Positions 6,489 to 14,406 of a DNA stretch of 36,021 bases are shown piece after piece; position 1 is the stretch's first letter; every line of letters starts with the position of its first letter. The position numbers and the translations under genes were made by a program. The notes below the pieces were generated by a model. The model was not told the DNA's origin. It ran no database searches and saw only the letters and a list, made by a program, of their open reading frames with translations. Where the stretch lies: positions 1 to 36,021 of the forward strand of contig DATLZA010000063.1 in NCBI GenBank assembly GCA_035574235.1. Reading direction: 5' to 3'. The stretch is from Planctomycetota bacterium. GTDB taxonomy: Bacteria; Planctomycetota; MHYJ01; JACPRB01.

Positions 6489-8051
6489 ATGAGGTTCGAT
6501 CCCGAACCGGAAGTCGAGCTGCAGAACGCCTTCCGGGATCCCTACAATACCGTCGTCGCGGCCGCCCGCACCTGCTATTCCCCGCGCGTCGTCACCCCCG
6601 AGGACGTCGCCCGCGACGAGCGCGCCCGCCGGATCCGCGACCGCATCTACGACTCGATCTACGAGGCCGGCCACCACACGACGATCCAGCATCCCACCTT
6701 CCTCTTCGTGCTGCGCCGCGTCTCCCGCCAGTTCCTCTGGAGCTTCCTCCACGCGCACCCCTTCTACAACTCCGAGCAGGTCAGCCAGCGCTACGTCGAA
6801 GTCAAGCCCGAGAATTTCGCCACGCCGCCCCTCGAAGGCCGCGCCCGGGACGTCTACCGCGCCGCCATCGGCCGCATGATGCAGGCGTACTTCGACCTGA
6901 TCGAAAAAATCGGCCCCGACGTGGAGGCCGAATACTTCAGGCTCTACCCCGCCCGCCGGCGCTCGAAGGAGAAGTGGGAAAGCGCCATCCACAAGCGCGT
7001 CCTCGAAGTCGCCCGGTACGTCCTGCCCGTGGCCACCCACGCGCACCTCTATCACACCGTCTCGGGTCTCACGCTCCACCGCTACCGCCGGCTCTGCCTC
7101 CAGTTCGACACCCCGCTCGAAAACCGGCGGGTCGTCGAAAAAATGGTCGCCGCCGTCGAGGCGCTCGACCCCGACTTCTTCCGCGGGACGAACGACCCGG
7201 TGCCGCTCGAGGAAACCCTCGAATACCGCGCCTTCGTCGAGGCCGGACGGGCCCAGGGCGGCCCGGGCGGCGAGGACTTCATCCGGGAGTTCGACCGGGA
7301 TCTCGGGCCCTGGCGCTCGAAGCTCGTGGACCATAAGGCCCGCGGGGAGGCGACCCTCGCTCAGGCGGTCCGCTCGGTGCTCGGCCTTCCGCGCGAGAAA
7401 CTCCCGGACGGCGCGGCGATCGACCTCGTCCTCAATCCCGCCCGCAACCGGATCCTCGGCGAGTCGCTCGTCCTGACGACCCTTTCCAAGCTCTCGCGGA
7501 CGATGAACCATCCGCATTTCACGTTCCGCAAGAAGCTCTCCCACACCGCCGACTCGCAGGATCAGCGCCACCGGATGGTGCCCGGCTCGCGTCCGATCCT
7601 GCGCGCCCACTTCGTCCCCGGCCGACCGGATTACGTGCTGCCCCCCGTCCTCGAACGCAACGCCGCGGCCGCCGAGTCCGTGGCCGGGCTTTTCCGGCAT
7701 GTCTGGCGGGCGATCGACGAGCTTCTCGGGCTCGGCGTTCCCTGGGAGTTCGCGCAGTATCTGCTCCCGAACGCCTTCCCCATCCGCTTCGAGGAATCCG
7801 GAGATCTCCTGCACTTCCACCACAAGTGGACCACGCGCCTGTGCTACCTGGCGCAGGAGGAGATCTGGCGCTGCTGCGTCGAAGAAGTCCGGCAGGTTTC
7901 CGGGATCCATCCCCTCATCGGCCGGCACCTGGCGGCGCCCTGCGCCCTGCGCAAGACGGCCGGAGCCACGCCCTACTGCCCGGAAGGAAACCGGTTCTGC
8001 GGCGTGCGCGTCTGGGAGCTGCCCGTCGAACGCTACGAACGGGTGATCTGA
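6489..8051 (+). CDS. thyX: Tandem-domain flavin-dependent thymidylate synthase (ThyX-like)
   Basis: 520 aa, about twice the length of ordinary ThyX, which makes dTMP from dUMP using FAD and methylene-tetrahydrofolate. Both halves show ThyX features. N-half (1-about 235): FLFVLRRVSRQFLW, then SEQVSQRYVE (95-104), and ARYVLPVATHAHLYHTVSG (175-193). C-half (about 300-520): SQDQRHRMVPGSRP (356-369) and QYLLPNAFPIRF (423-434). The RHR triad of the signature RHRxxSxNExSxRY is HAH (88-90) in the N-half, which keeps the NSEQVSQRY part; the C-half keeps RHR (360-362) but lacks SxRY. The two halves thus look complementary rather than duplicated. Leaderless promoter. Convergent with the next gene (9 bp). 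ThyX family membership is strong; enzyme activity is inferred. Confidence 0.85.
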   Translation: MRFDPEPEVELQNAFRDPYNTVVAAARTCYSPRVVTPEDVARDERARRIRDRIYDSIYEAGHHTTIQHPTFLFVLRRVSRQFLWSFLHAHPFYNSEQVSQRYVEVKPENFATPPLEGRARDVYRAAIGRMMQAYFDLIEKIGPDVEAEYFRLYPARRRSKEKWESAIHKRVLEVARYVLPVATHAHLYHTVSGLTLHRYRRLCLQFDTPLENRRVVEKMVAAVEALDPDFFRGTNDPVPLEETLEYRAFVEAGRAQGGPGGEDFIREFDRDLGPWRSKLVDHKARGEATLAQAVRSVLGLPREKLPDGAAIDLVLNPARNRILGESLVLTTLSKLSRTMNHPHFTFRKKLSHTADSQDQRHRMVPGSRPILRAHFVPGRPDYVLPPVLERNAAAAESVAGLFRHVWRAIDELLGLGVPWEFAQYLLPNAFPIRFEESGDLLHFHHKWTTRLCYLAQEEIWRCCVEEVRQVSGIHPLIGRHLAAPCALRKTAGATPYCPEGNRFCGVRVWELPVERYERVI

Positions 8052-8060
8052 CCGGCGCCG

Positions 8061-11000
8061 TCACCGCGCCAGCTCGTCTCCCGTAGGATGGTATTCGAGG
8101 CCGTCGATCGGCTTCTTGTCCTTGTCCGCCAGCCGGATCGCCAGCATCCACTGCTTGTCCTTGTTGGACACCTTGACGAGCAGCCGGTTCCATCCCTCCT
8201 TGAGCTTGACGGGGACCGCTACTTCGTCGGCCTTCTTGGCGGATTCCCCGGTGTGCACCGCGGAGCCGTTCAGCCACACTTTGCACGCGTCGTCATAACC
8301 CAGGAGCAGCTGGGCGGACATCGACAGCGGCGACTTCACGTGAATGAGAAGATACGCGGAGACGCCGTCCTTGGGCTTGAACAGCTGGTCGAGGTCGAAA
8401 AAAGCCGCCTTTCCGGCCCCCTGCGGGCGAACGAACGCGTCGGCGATCTTCCACCGCACGCCCCCGTCCTTTCCGGCCAGCTCCTTGTCGAGCTCCAGGG
8501 CGCTTTCCGGCGGCTGGACGTCCTTGATCCCTCCGGCGAACGGCCCCACGACAAGCCATTCGACCGGCTCCGCCTGCCCCACGATCCGCTGCCCGGCGGG
8601 CTTCTCCGCGTACTCGCGCGCCAGGGCCTTCGTCTCCGCGTCCGTCGGCACGGCGGTGCGCGTCGAGGAAATGAGAATGTACCCCACGGCGAAGCCCCCC
8701 TGGTCGGTCAGAAGCCGCACCGACTTGGGACCGGGGGAGGCGTACGTCTTCGGCAGCGGAATCGGGATCCACTCCCAGCGGGACGGCTCCTTGGGGTGGG
8801 GCTCCTTGGAGTTCTTCGGCGCGTGGGCGGCATGCTCTTTTTTCAGATTCGAGATCCCGTGGGGGACGGGCGCGGCGAAGTTTCCCCCCGGCTCCAGCGA
8901 CGCCGTCTTGCTCCGGTCCCGCGGGTGGGGCACGGTCCCCTCGCTCGTCTGGTACAGCACCGAGAAGGTTTCCGCGCAGCATCCGCCCACATAGGCCCAG
9001 CACCGATAGGAAACCCCCGGCAGCGCGTAGAACTCCGCCTCGACGTAGTTGTCCCGGGCCAGGGTGAAATCGATGTCTTCCTTCGAAATCCACGCCTGAT
9101 CGATCCGCTCCGGATCCATCTTGGGATGCCGCCCCAGCCGGAACGTCGAACCCGTCGGGACGCGCAGGTCCGCCGGGAAGAAGACGTATTCCCGCCCCAT
9201 CTCGCTGCGGCGCACGATCACCGCCTGATTGCGGCGGACCACCGCGGTCGCCGCGTACTCGTTCTTGAGGAGCTTGTATTTGTCGAAGGCGGCCCCCCAG
9301 GAACGGACGTCCCGCCAGTCGAGCTCCGCCCCGTGCAGGAGATCGCGGGCTTCGAACTCGCGGGCGGAAGGCTTGGGCGCCTTCTCGCGCGCTTCCTTGG
9401 CGAAGGACCAGTACCGCTCGGGGATTTTCCCCGCCGCACGGCCGCCGAACTTCTTGGCGGCTTCCACGTCCCCCTCGATCAGGCACAAGAGCGCCGCGGC
9501 CCGCCGGTCGGCCTCCGACGTGCGGCCGCCGGGCCCCGTGAAGTGCTCCGCCAGCGACGCCGCGGAAAGATGCGCGAACTCCACGAAGCAGCGGGTGCGC
9601 TTCTCCTTCTCCTTGTCCTTCTCGACCACCTCGAGCTCCGCCCTCTGGTCGTAGACCTGGACGACGGTCCCCGTCACCTTGCGGAATTCGCCGGGCCGAT
9701 GCTGGTACTCGAGCGTGACCGTCCCGCCCTTGGCCATCGCGGGGAGCATCTTCCCCGTCGTCTCCTCGACGAGCGCGCGGACCGCCCGGAGGGCCTCCTG
9801 ATCGAAGTCGGCCTCGGCCTTGATCTCGTCGCGCTCCTTCTCCTCCTCTTCCGCGAAATCCCGCACGGCTTTCAGAAGCCGGGCGGAGGCGCCGTCGTAA
9901 TCGCGCCCGAAGGCCAGCCCCATCGCCTCCTGCCAGCGGGGCAGGAATTTCTGCATCGCCGGGGAGAGCGGCTTGGGCGCGGGCGCTTCCGGCGCGGCGG
10001 ACGCGTCGGCCGGAGCCTCGGCCGTCCGGGCCTCGGCCGGCGCCGGCTCCCCGGGCTTGGCCGCCGCCAGCGCCTTCTCGAGCTCCTCGGCGTACTCCTT
10101 GAGGCCCCACTTGGCGACTTTCGCCCGGGCGGCGCTCACCCCTTCCTCGTTGCCCCGACGCTTCTGGTAGAGGGCGTCCTCCTTGAGGCTGTTGAACCGA
10201 TCCTTGATCGTGGTTCGTATGCCCTCGAGCTGCCGGTCGAACGGCGCGCGCAGCTCAGGGGCCTCGTACTTGTCGCGCTCCTTCTCCCAGGCCGCCAAAA
10301 GGTCGCTGAAAAGCTCCTCGACCCGCAGCCCCTGGTTCTGCTGATTGAGCTCGAAGACGCGCTCTTCGACCTTCCGGGCGATGCGCTCCATCTCCGCGCG
10401 GGCCTCGTCGGCATACCGCGTGTCCGCGCCCCCCTTCTCGAGAACCTGCTTGAACCTCAGATACTGCCCGCCCCAGTCGTCCCGGTTGGTCTTCCGGTAG
10501 GCGACCGCGTCCAGCATCGCCTGGGCCGCCGCCTGTTCGGGAGTCGGCGCCGGCGCGGGCGCGGCCGCGGGTGAGGTCTCGCCGCCCTTCGCGGCGGAGG
10601 GACCGCTCCCCTTCTTCTTCCCGCCGCTCAAGAGGAGAACGAGCGCCACCCCCAGCACCAGAAGCCCCCCTCCGCCAGCCCCCGCGAAAATCAGAATCTT
10701 CTTCTTTTTCGGGGACGTCTCCGCGGCGGCCTCTTCGGGCTCCAGGTCTCCTTCGACATCCTCGCCGGCCGCGGCCCGCGAGATCGACCGGGTGGACGAG
10801 GACGGCCGCGGAATGGGACGCGTCTGCCGCGCGGTCGCGCCCGCGGGGCGTTGAATCTGCGTCGTCCCGCGGCGCCGCTCGGAAGCGGGCGTGGCTTGAG
10901 GGATCGGACCCGTGCGGCGCCTCGTCGTCTCCCCGCCGGACGGGGGCCGAACCGGAGCCAGGCGCGTGGCCGTTCCGGTGCGCCCCGCCGGCTTCTTGGG

Positions 11001-11165
11001 ATTGAGGATCGCCTCCTGCTCTTCCGCGGAGAGGTCCCCGACCAGATCGTAGACGCACTCCGAACAGCTGAACTTGTCCTGATAACGGTAGGCGACGCCT
11101 TTTTCGAAGTCCTCGGTCTGGAGGCGCTGAGAGCACTTCCAGCAGTACATGATTTCCCGGCCCAT
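8061..11165 (-). CDS. Large zinc-ribbon, single-pass membrane protein with C-terminal beta-sandwich domain
   Basis: 1034 aa, no named family recognised. Layout: zinc ribbon at the N-terminus (Cys8, Cys11, Cys34, Cys37); Pro/Arg/Thr-rich disordered linker to about 150; one transmembrane helix (about 157-180) after a KKKK stop-transfer patch; Pro/Ala linker; alpha-helical charged region (about 210-420); a central globular part; and a C-terminal beta-rich domain of about 165 residues opening with WLVVGPF and containing LGYDDACKVWLNGSAV and KEGWNRLLVKV. The 'WLVxGPF ... DDxxKVWLNG' pattern is common in large planctomycete-type extracellular proteins. Expected topology: ribbon inside, about 850 residues outside. 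A start at Met6 (11150) is possible; neither has a strong ribosome site. Function unknown, perhaps cell-surface sensing or scaffolding. Confidence 0.8.
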   Translation of the reverse strand: MGREIMYCWKCSQRLQTEDFEKGVAYRYQDKFSCSECVYDLVGDLSAEEQEAILNPKKPAGRTGTATRLAPVRPPSGGETTRRRTGPIPQATPASERRRGTTQIQRPAGATARQTRPIPRPSSSTRSISRAAAGEDVEGDLEPEEAAAETSPKKKKILIFAGAGGGGLLVLGVALVLLLSGGKKKGSGPSAAKGGETSPAAAPAPAPTPEQAAAQAMLDAVAYRKTNRDDWGGQYLRFKQVLEKGGADTRYADEARAEMERIARKVEERVFELNQQNQGLRVEELFSDLLAAWEKERDKYEAPELRAPFDRQLEGIRTTIKDRFNSLKEDALYQKRRGNEEGVSAARAKVAKWGLKEYAEELEKALAAAKPGEPAPAEARTAEAPADASAAPEAPAPKPLSPAMQKFLPRWQEAMGLAFGRDYDGASARLLKAVRDFAEEEEKERDEIKAEADFDQEALRAVRALVEETTGKMLPAMAKGGTVTLEYQHRPGEFRKVTGTVVQVYDQRAELEVVEKDKEKEKRTRCFVEFAHLSAASLAEHFTGPGGRTSEADRRAAALLCLIEGDVEAAKKFGGRAAGKIPERYWSFAKEAREKAPKPSAREFEARDLLHGAELDWRDVRSWGAAFDKYKLLKNEYAATAVVRRNQAVIVRRSEMGREYVFFPADLRVPTGSTFRLGRHPKMDPERIDQAWISKEDIDFTLARDNYVEAEFYALPGVSYRCWAYVGGCCAETFSVLYQTSEGTVPHPRDRSKTASLEPGGNFAAPVPHGISNLKKEHAAHAPKNSKEPHPKEPSRWEWIPIPLPKTYASPGPKSVRLLTDQGGFAVGYILISSTRTAVPTDAETKALAREYAEKPAGQRIVGQAEPVEWLVVGPFAGGIKDVQPPESALELDKELAGKDGGVRWKIADAFVRPQGAGKAAFFDLDQLFKPKDGVSAYLLIHVKSPLSMSAQLLLGYDDACKVWLNGSAVHTGESAKKADEVAVPVKLKEGWNRLLVKVSNKDKQWMLAIRLADKDKKPIDGLEYHPTGDELAR

Positions 11166-11330
11166 ACCCCGCCTTCGAACAGGAATCGGCTTCGATCGGT
11201 CCGCGCCGACCTGCTCTCTTACCCCCTTCTGTGAGAATACCCGAGCGTGCCTTTATCTAACGTCCCGAGACGCCGGAACGTGACAGCCCCGCCGATCCCG
11301 AAACGCCGAACTTCTCCGGGCAGGTATGTA
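11166..11330 (-). other. Intergenic spacer between two minus-strand genes
   Basis: 165 bp with no open frame of note. TATTCT (11239 to 11234) on the minus strand could be a -10 box for the large membrane protein, but no convincing -35 accompanies it. No hairpin followed by a T-run is seen, so I cannot place a terminator for the archaemetzincin gene. Confidence 0.3.
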
Positions 11331-12071
11331 TTATGCCTTCCTCGCCGCGGCGTCACCATACCTTTTTGGACCCGCCGCCGTCTCCCGAAAGAACTTCTCC
11401 AGCGCCCGCTCCCGCGCGGACGGGTCGAACCCCAGGTTCCATCGGAGCTTGCGCGCATCCACGGGACAGGGCTCCAGAGGATGGCGGTCGGCCTCCGCCA
11501 GCGAATTGGCGCCTTCCATCACGCACTCGTAGAAGATGCAGTGCCGGATTCCGAGGACGTGTCCGAGCTCATGGGTCGTCAGGCGAAGCGCGCGGCGGAG
11601 GAACAATTCCCCGTCCGGCGTCGCCAGCCGCGCCAGGGACGCCACCCCCGCCGGGCCGCCCAGACGACTCTCCCCGAAAACGAACCTCATGCCCAGGGCC
11701 CCGAGCGGCCGGTCCGTCACCCCCAGCACGCCCAGCGCGTCCGCCGGCGTTCCCCGCGAAAGCTCCCCGAGAAGCCGCGTCGAATCGAGCGTTCCTTCGG
11801 CCACGGGGAGGGATTCGAGCAGGCGCGCCGGCGCTTGAAAGAAGGCTTCCACATACGCCCTCAGGAGTTCCAGGAGCGGCCCCCAAAGCCGTTCGGCGTC
11901 GCCCAGCGGACGAAGATAGAACACCTGCCGCCCCGGCGCGCGCCGGTTGGCGCAGGTGGCCGCATAGTCGTCGAACGTCTGGCCTTCCTCGGGAAAGACC
12001 GCCCGCCATTCTCCCGGCCGCGGGGGGCGTTGCCGGCGGGGCGCGCGCCCGCGCTCGAACTCCACGCTCAT
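11331..12071 (-). CDS. Archaemetzincin-like zinc metalloprotease
   Basis: 246 aa from the ATG at 12071. The metzincin core THELGHVLGIRHC (166-178) supplies zinc ligands His167, His171, His177 and catalytic Glu168. It is followed by the archaemetzincin-specific pattern C-x4-C-x-M-x16-C (Cys178, Cys183, Met185, Cys202). In the family consensus a CxxC closes the structural zinc site; here the segment is CPVD, so the fourth Cys is missing. The N-terminal part (PGEW ... FDDYAATCANRRAPGRQVFYLRPLGD) resembles the region that precedes the protease core in AMZ proteins. Cytosolic; no signal peptide. Archaemetzincins are aminopeptidase-like proteases common in archaea and patchy in bacteria. An upstream ATG at 12155 is possible but its 28 codons look non-coding and a TACAAT box (12104 to 12099) lies inside them. 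Confidence 0.82.
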   Translation of the reverse strand: MSVEFERGRAPRRQRPPRPGEWRAVFPEEGQTFDDYAATCANRRAPGRQVFYLRPLGDAERLWGPLLELLRAYVEAFFQAPARLLESLPVAEGTLDSTRLLGELSRGTPADALGVLGVTDRPLGALGMRFVFGESRLGGPAGVASLARLATPDGELFLRRALRLTTHELGHVLGIRHCIFYECVMEGANSLAEADRHPLEPCPVDARKLRWNLGFDPSARERALEKFFRETAAGPKRYGDAAARKA

Positions 12072-12169
12072 GAGATCGCCCCCGACGGCATGCGCCTCAT
12101 TGTAGTAAATACGGACGATTCGGAACGTCGAATCGCGATCCGTCCGCACTTTCATCGGAGAGAGCTCTC

Positions 12170-13228
12170 ATGTCGCTTGCCGCTGCGATCCTCGCCGCCG
12201 CCCTGGCGGCTTCCCAGGAACGGGTCGATGTCGTCGCCGGAGGAGGCACGCTCCCGGACAACGGACCGGCCACGGAAGTGCGGCTCCAGGAGCCGTTCGC
12301 CGTGGACTTCGACGCCGCGGGGGCGATGTACATCGCCGAAATGTCGGGCCAGCGAATCCGGCGGGTGGACCCGTCCGGACGCCTCGCGACCTTCGCCGGC
12401 ACGGGCGTCCAGGGCGACGCCGGGGACGGCGGTCCCGCCGCCCGCGCGAACTTCAACGGCATTCATCACATCTCCTTCGGCCCGGACGGTCTGCTGTACG
12501 TCGCCGACACGTGGAACCATCGGGTCCGCCGGATCGATCCTCGAGCGGGCGCCATCCATCCCTTCGCGGGAACCGGCGAGAAGGGCTTCTCCGGCGACGG
12601 CGGCCCGGCGGCCCAGGCCCGGTTCGGAGGCGTCTATTGCCTGGCCTTCGACCCGAAGGGGGAACGCCTGTACGTGGCCGATCTGGACAACCGGCGGATC
12701 CGCGCCGTGCATCTCAAAACGGGGCAGGTGACGACGGTCGCCGGCAACGGCCGCAAAGGCGTTCCGGAAGACGGCTCCCCCGCGATCGCGCAGCCGCTCG
12801 TCGATCCCCGGGCCGTGGCGGTGGACCGCAAAGGCAATCTCTACATTCTCGAGCGCGGCGGGCACGCGCTGCGCGTGGTCGACCCCTCCGGCGCGATCCG
12901 CACGGTAGCCGGCACGGGACAGAAAGGCTTTTCGGGAGACGGCGGACCCGCCCGCGAGGCGGCGCTCAACGGACCCAAGCACCTGGCGGTGGACGCGCAG
13001 GACAACGTTCTCATCGTGGACACGGAAAACCACGCGATCCGCAAGTACCTCGCCAAGGAGGGGCGAATCGTGCGCGTGGCGGGCACGGGCCGGCGCGGCG
13101 CGGGCGGCGTCGGAGGGCCGCCGTCGGGCGTCGACATGGCGCGCCCGCACGGGGTCTACGTCCACCCTTCCGGGGCGCTCTACGTGGCCGACAGCGACAA
13201 CCACCGGGTGCTCCGGATCGGGAAGTAA
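12170..13228 (+). CDS. Secreted NHL-repeat (beta-propeller) protein
   Basis: 352 aa. A short signal peptide (MSLAAAILAAALAAS, cut near residue 15) is followed by six NHL-type repeats of about 50-60 residues. Each has a turn of the kind AGTGxxGxxGDGGPAxxA (clear copies around residues 23, 75, 128, 185, 243 and 300) and a strand segment 'GxLYVADxxNHRVRRI'. These build a six-bladed propeller, usually a binding platform in the periplasm or outside. No catalytic motif is added. GGAGAGAG upstream of the ATG is a usable ribosome site. It is divergent from the archaemetzincin gene and 59 bp before the next gene, which has its own promoter. The ligand cannot be predicted. Confidence 0.85.
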   Translation: MSLAAAILAAALAASQERVDVVAGGGTLPDNGPATEVRLQEPFAVDFDAAGAMYIAEMSGQRIRRVDPSGRLATFAGTGVQGDAGDGGPAARANFNGIHHISFGPDGLLYVADTWNHRVRRIDPRAGAIHPFAGTGEKGFSGDGGPAAQARFGGVYCLAFDPKGERLYVADLDNRRIRAVHLKTGQVTTVAGNGRKGVPEDGSPAIAQPLVDPRAVAVDRKGNLYILERGGHALRVVDPSGAIRTVAGTGQKGFSGDGGPAREAALNGPKHLAVDAQDNVLIVDTENHAIRKYLAKEGRIVRVAGTGRRGAGGVGGPPSGVDMARPHGVYVHPSGALYVADSDNHRVLRIGK

Positions 13229-13252
13229 TCCCGGCCGCGGCCCTGAAAAGAC

Positions 13253-13280
13253 TTTCGCGGCGGCCCGGCGTCGCTAGAAT
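13253..13280 (+). promoter_or_regulatory. Leaderless promoter of the cysteine-rich protein gene
   Basis: TTTCGC (13253-13258), 16-bp spacer, TAGAAT (13275-13280), then 7 nt to the ATG at 13288. A second ATG at 13279 overlaps the -10 box and is therefore unlikely to be transcribed. The -35 is weak. Confidence 0.5.
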
Positions 13281-13287
13281 GTCCGCC

Positions 13288-14406
13288 ATGCCCGACACGC
13301 CCACCGCCGTCAAGACCCGCCTGCGCGAAGCCGTCGCCCAAGCCGCCGCCCAGGGCCTCGACCGAACCGTCGAGGAGATCGAATCGGCCCTCGTCTCGGC
13401 CTGGCTTCTCGAGCGCCGGGGAGCCCTCGAACCCCGCGACGTCCCCGATTTCGTCGCGGCGGTCGAATCCGCGCTCCGCAGGATCGCCCCGCCCCCGCCG
13501 CGCAAGGTGAAATTCTCCGAGCCCCTGCGGAAGATCCTGCCCCTTTCCGAGGCCGCCGTCCGGCCCGCCTTCGACGCGGCCCTCCTCCTCCTGGCCCTCG
13601 CCCAGGTCGGCGACTTCACCGAAGAGCCCGACAAGCGACGCCGCGAGCACGAGCTGTTCCTGGACGACTGGCGCCGCATGATCTGGGAATCCGCGCGGAT
13701 CTCCGACTGGGCGCGGTTCCGCCGGCTCGTGGGGCGCGAGGAACGCGTCCTCGAAGGCCGCCTCTCCCGGGACGTGGCCCTGCAGACCCTCGAGGCCATC
13801 GCCCGCCGGCGGGCCGACAACCTCACGCCGCTGCCCGACCTCTCCGTGGTCGCCTGCGCCCGCTGCGGCCAGAACCGCGGCCGCGACCGGATCCGCTGCG
13901 CCCGCTGCCGCGGCACCTTCTGCACCCGGTGCCTGGGTCCGTCGCCGGATCTCTGCCTGCCCGACTACGCCGCCCGCTACGCGACGATCGACCCCGAACG
14001 CCGCCGCCGCCTGGCCGACGAGGCGCGCGCCCTCCTCAAGGAACTCCGCCTCGACGCTCACGCCCGCAACGACGCCTTCGCCCGCGCCCTGAAAGAGAAA
14101 GGCGTGGACGTGATCTTTTCGGAAACGGCGCCCCTCGAAGGCGAGGAGTCCCCCGGCGTCCACGGCCGCTTCAAGTTCGTCCTGCGCGACCGCGAAGGCC
14201 CTTCCGCCAAGCGCGCCCTCTTCGGGGCGCTCGCCCGGGCCCACGCCCGCGGCGCGGGCGTGGACGCCGCGCCCGCGGAAGTGGATTACTTCACCGACGT
14301 CTGCCTGGGACTGCCCGTCGAGGAAGCGCTCGGCGCGTCTCCCGGCCCCCCGCCGCCTCCGCCGGCCCCGGAGGGCGCAGGTCCCCCGCTCAGCGCGCCT
14401 TCGTAG
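13288..14406 (+). CDS. Cysteine-rich zinc-ribbon protein of unknown function
   Basis: 372 aa, not recognised. The N-terminal 180 residues are alpha-helical and charged, with no signal peptide. The middle holds three CxxC pairs plus one further Cys in a short space (Cys190/193, 204/207, 212/215, 223), enough for two zinc sites, in a pattern like a ribbon or treble-clef finger (CARCGQNRGRDRIRCARC). After this comes a helical segment, an alpha/beta stretch (about 255-345, including VHGRFKFVLRDREGP) and a Pro-rich tail. It is probably a soluble cytosolic nucleic-acid- or protein-binding protein, but that is inference from the zinc module. Its last 17 bp overlap the end of the convergent MBL-fold gene. 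Confidence 0.7.
   Translation: MPDTPTAVKTRLREAVAQAAAQGLDRTVEEIESALVSAWLLERRGALEPRDVPDFVAAVESALRRIAPPPPRKVKFSEPLRKILPLSEAAVRPAFDAALLLLALAQVGDFTEEPDKRRREHELFLDDWRRMIWESARISDWARFRRLVGREERVLEGRLSRDVALQTLEAIARRRADNLTPLPDLSVVACARCGQNRGRDRIRCARCRGTFCTRCLGPSPDLCLPDYAARYATIDPERRRRLADEARALLKELRLDAHARNDAFARALKEKGVDVIFSETAPLEGEESPGVHGRFKFVLRDREGPSAKRALFGALARAHARGAGVDAAPAEVDYFTDVCLGLPVEEALGASPGPPPPPPAPEGAGPPLSAPS

Noticed and set aside
6474-7928. Minus-strand frame of 484 codons opposite thyX
   Set aside because: Shadow of thyX; no motif and no promoter or ribosome site.
8088-10574. Plus-strand frame of 828 codons opposite the 1034-aa protein
   Set aside because: No signal or domain; minus strand has zinc ribbon, transmembrane helix and C-terminal domain in a continuous frame.
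12072-12155. 28-codon N-terminal extension of the archaemetzincin from an ATG at 12155
   Set aside because: Codon choice looks non-coding, a TACAAT box lies inside it, and it would leave 14 bp for two divergent promoters.
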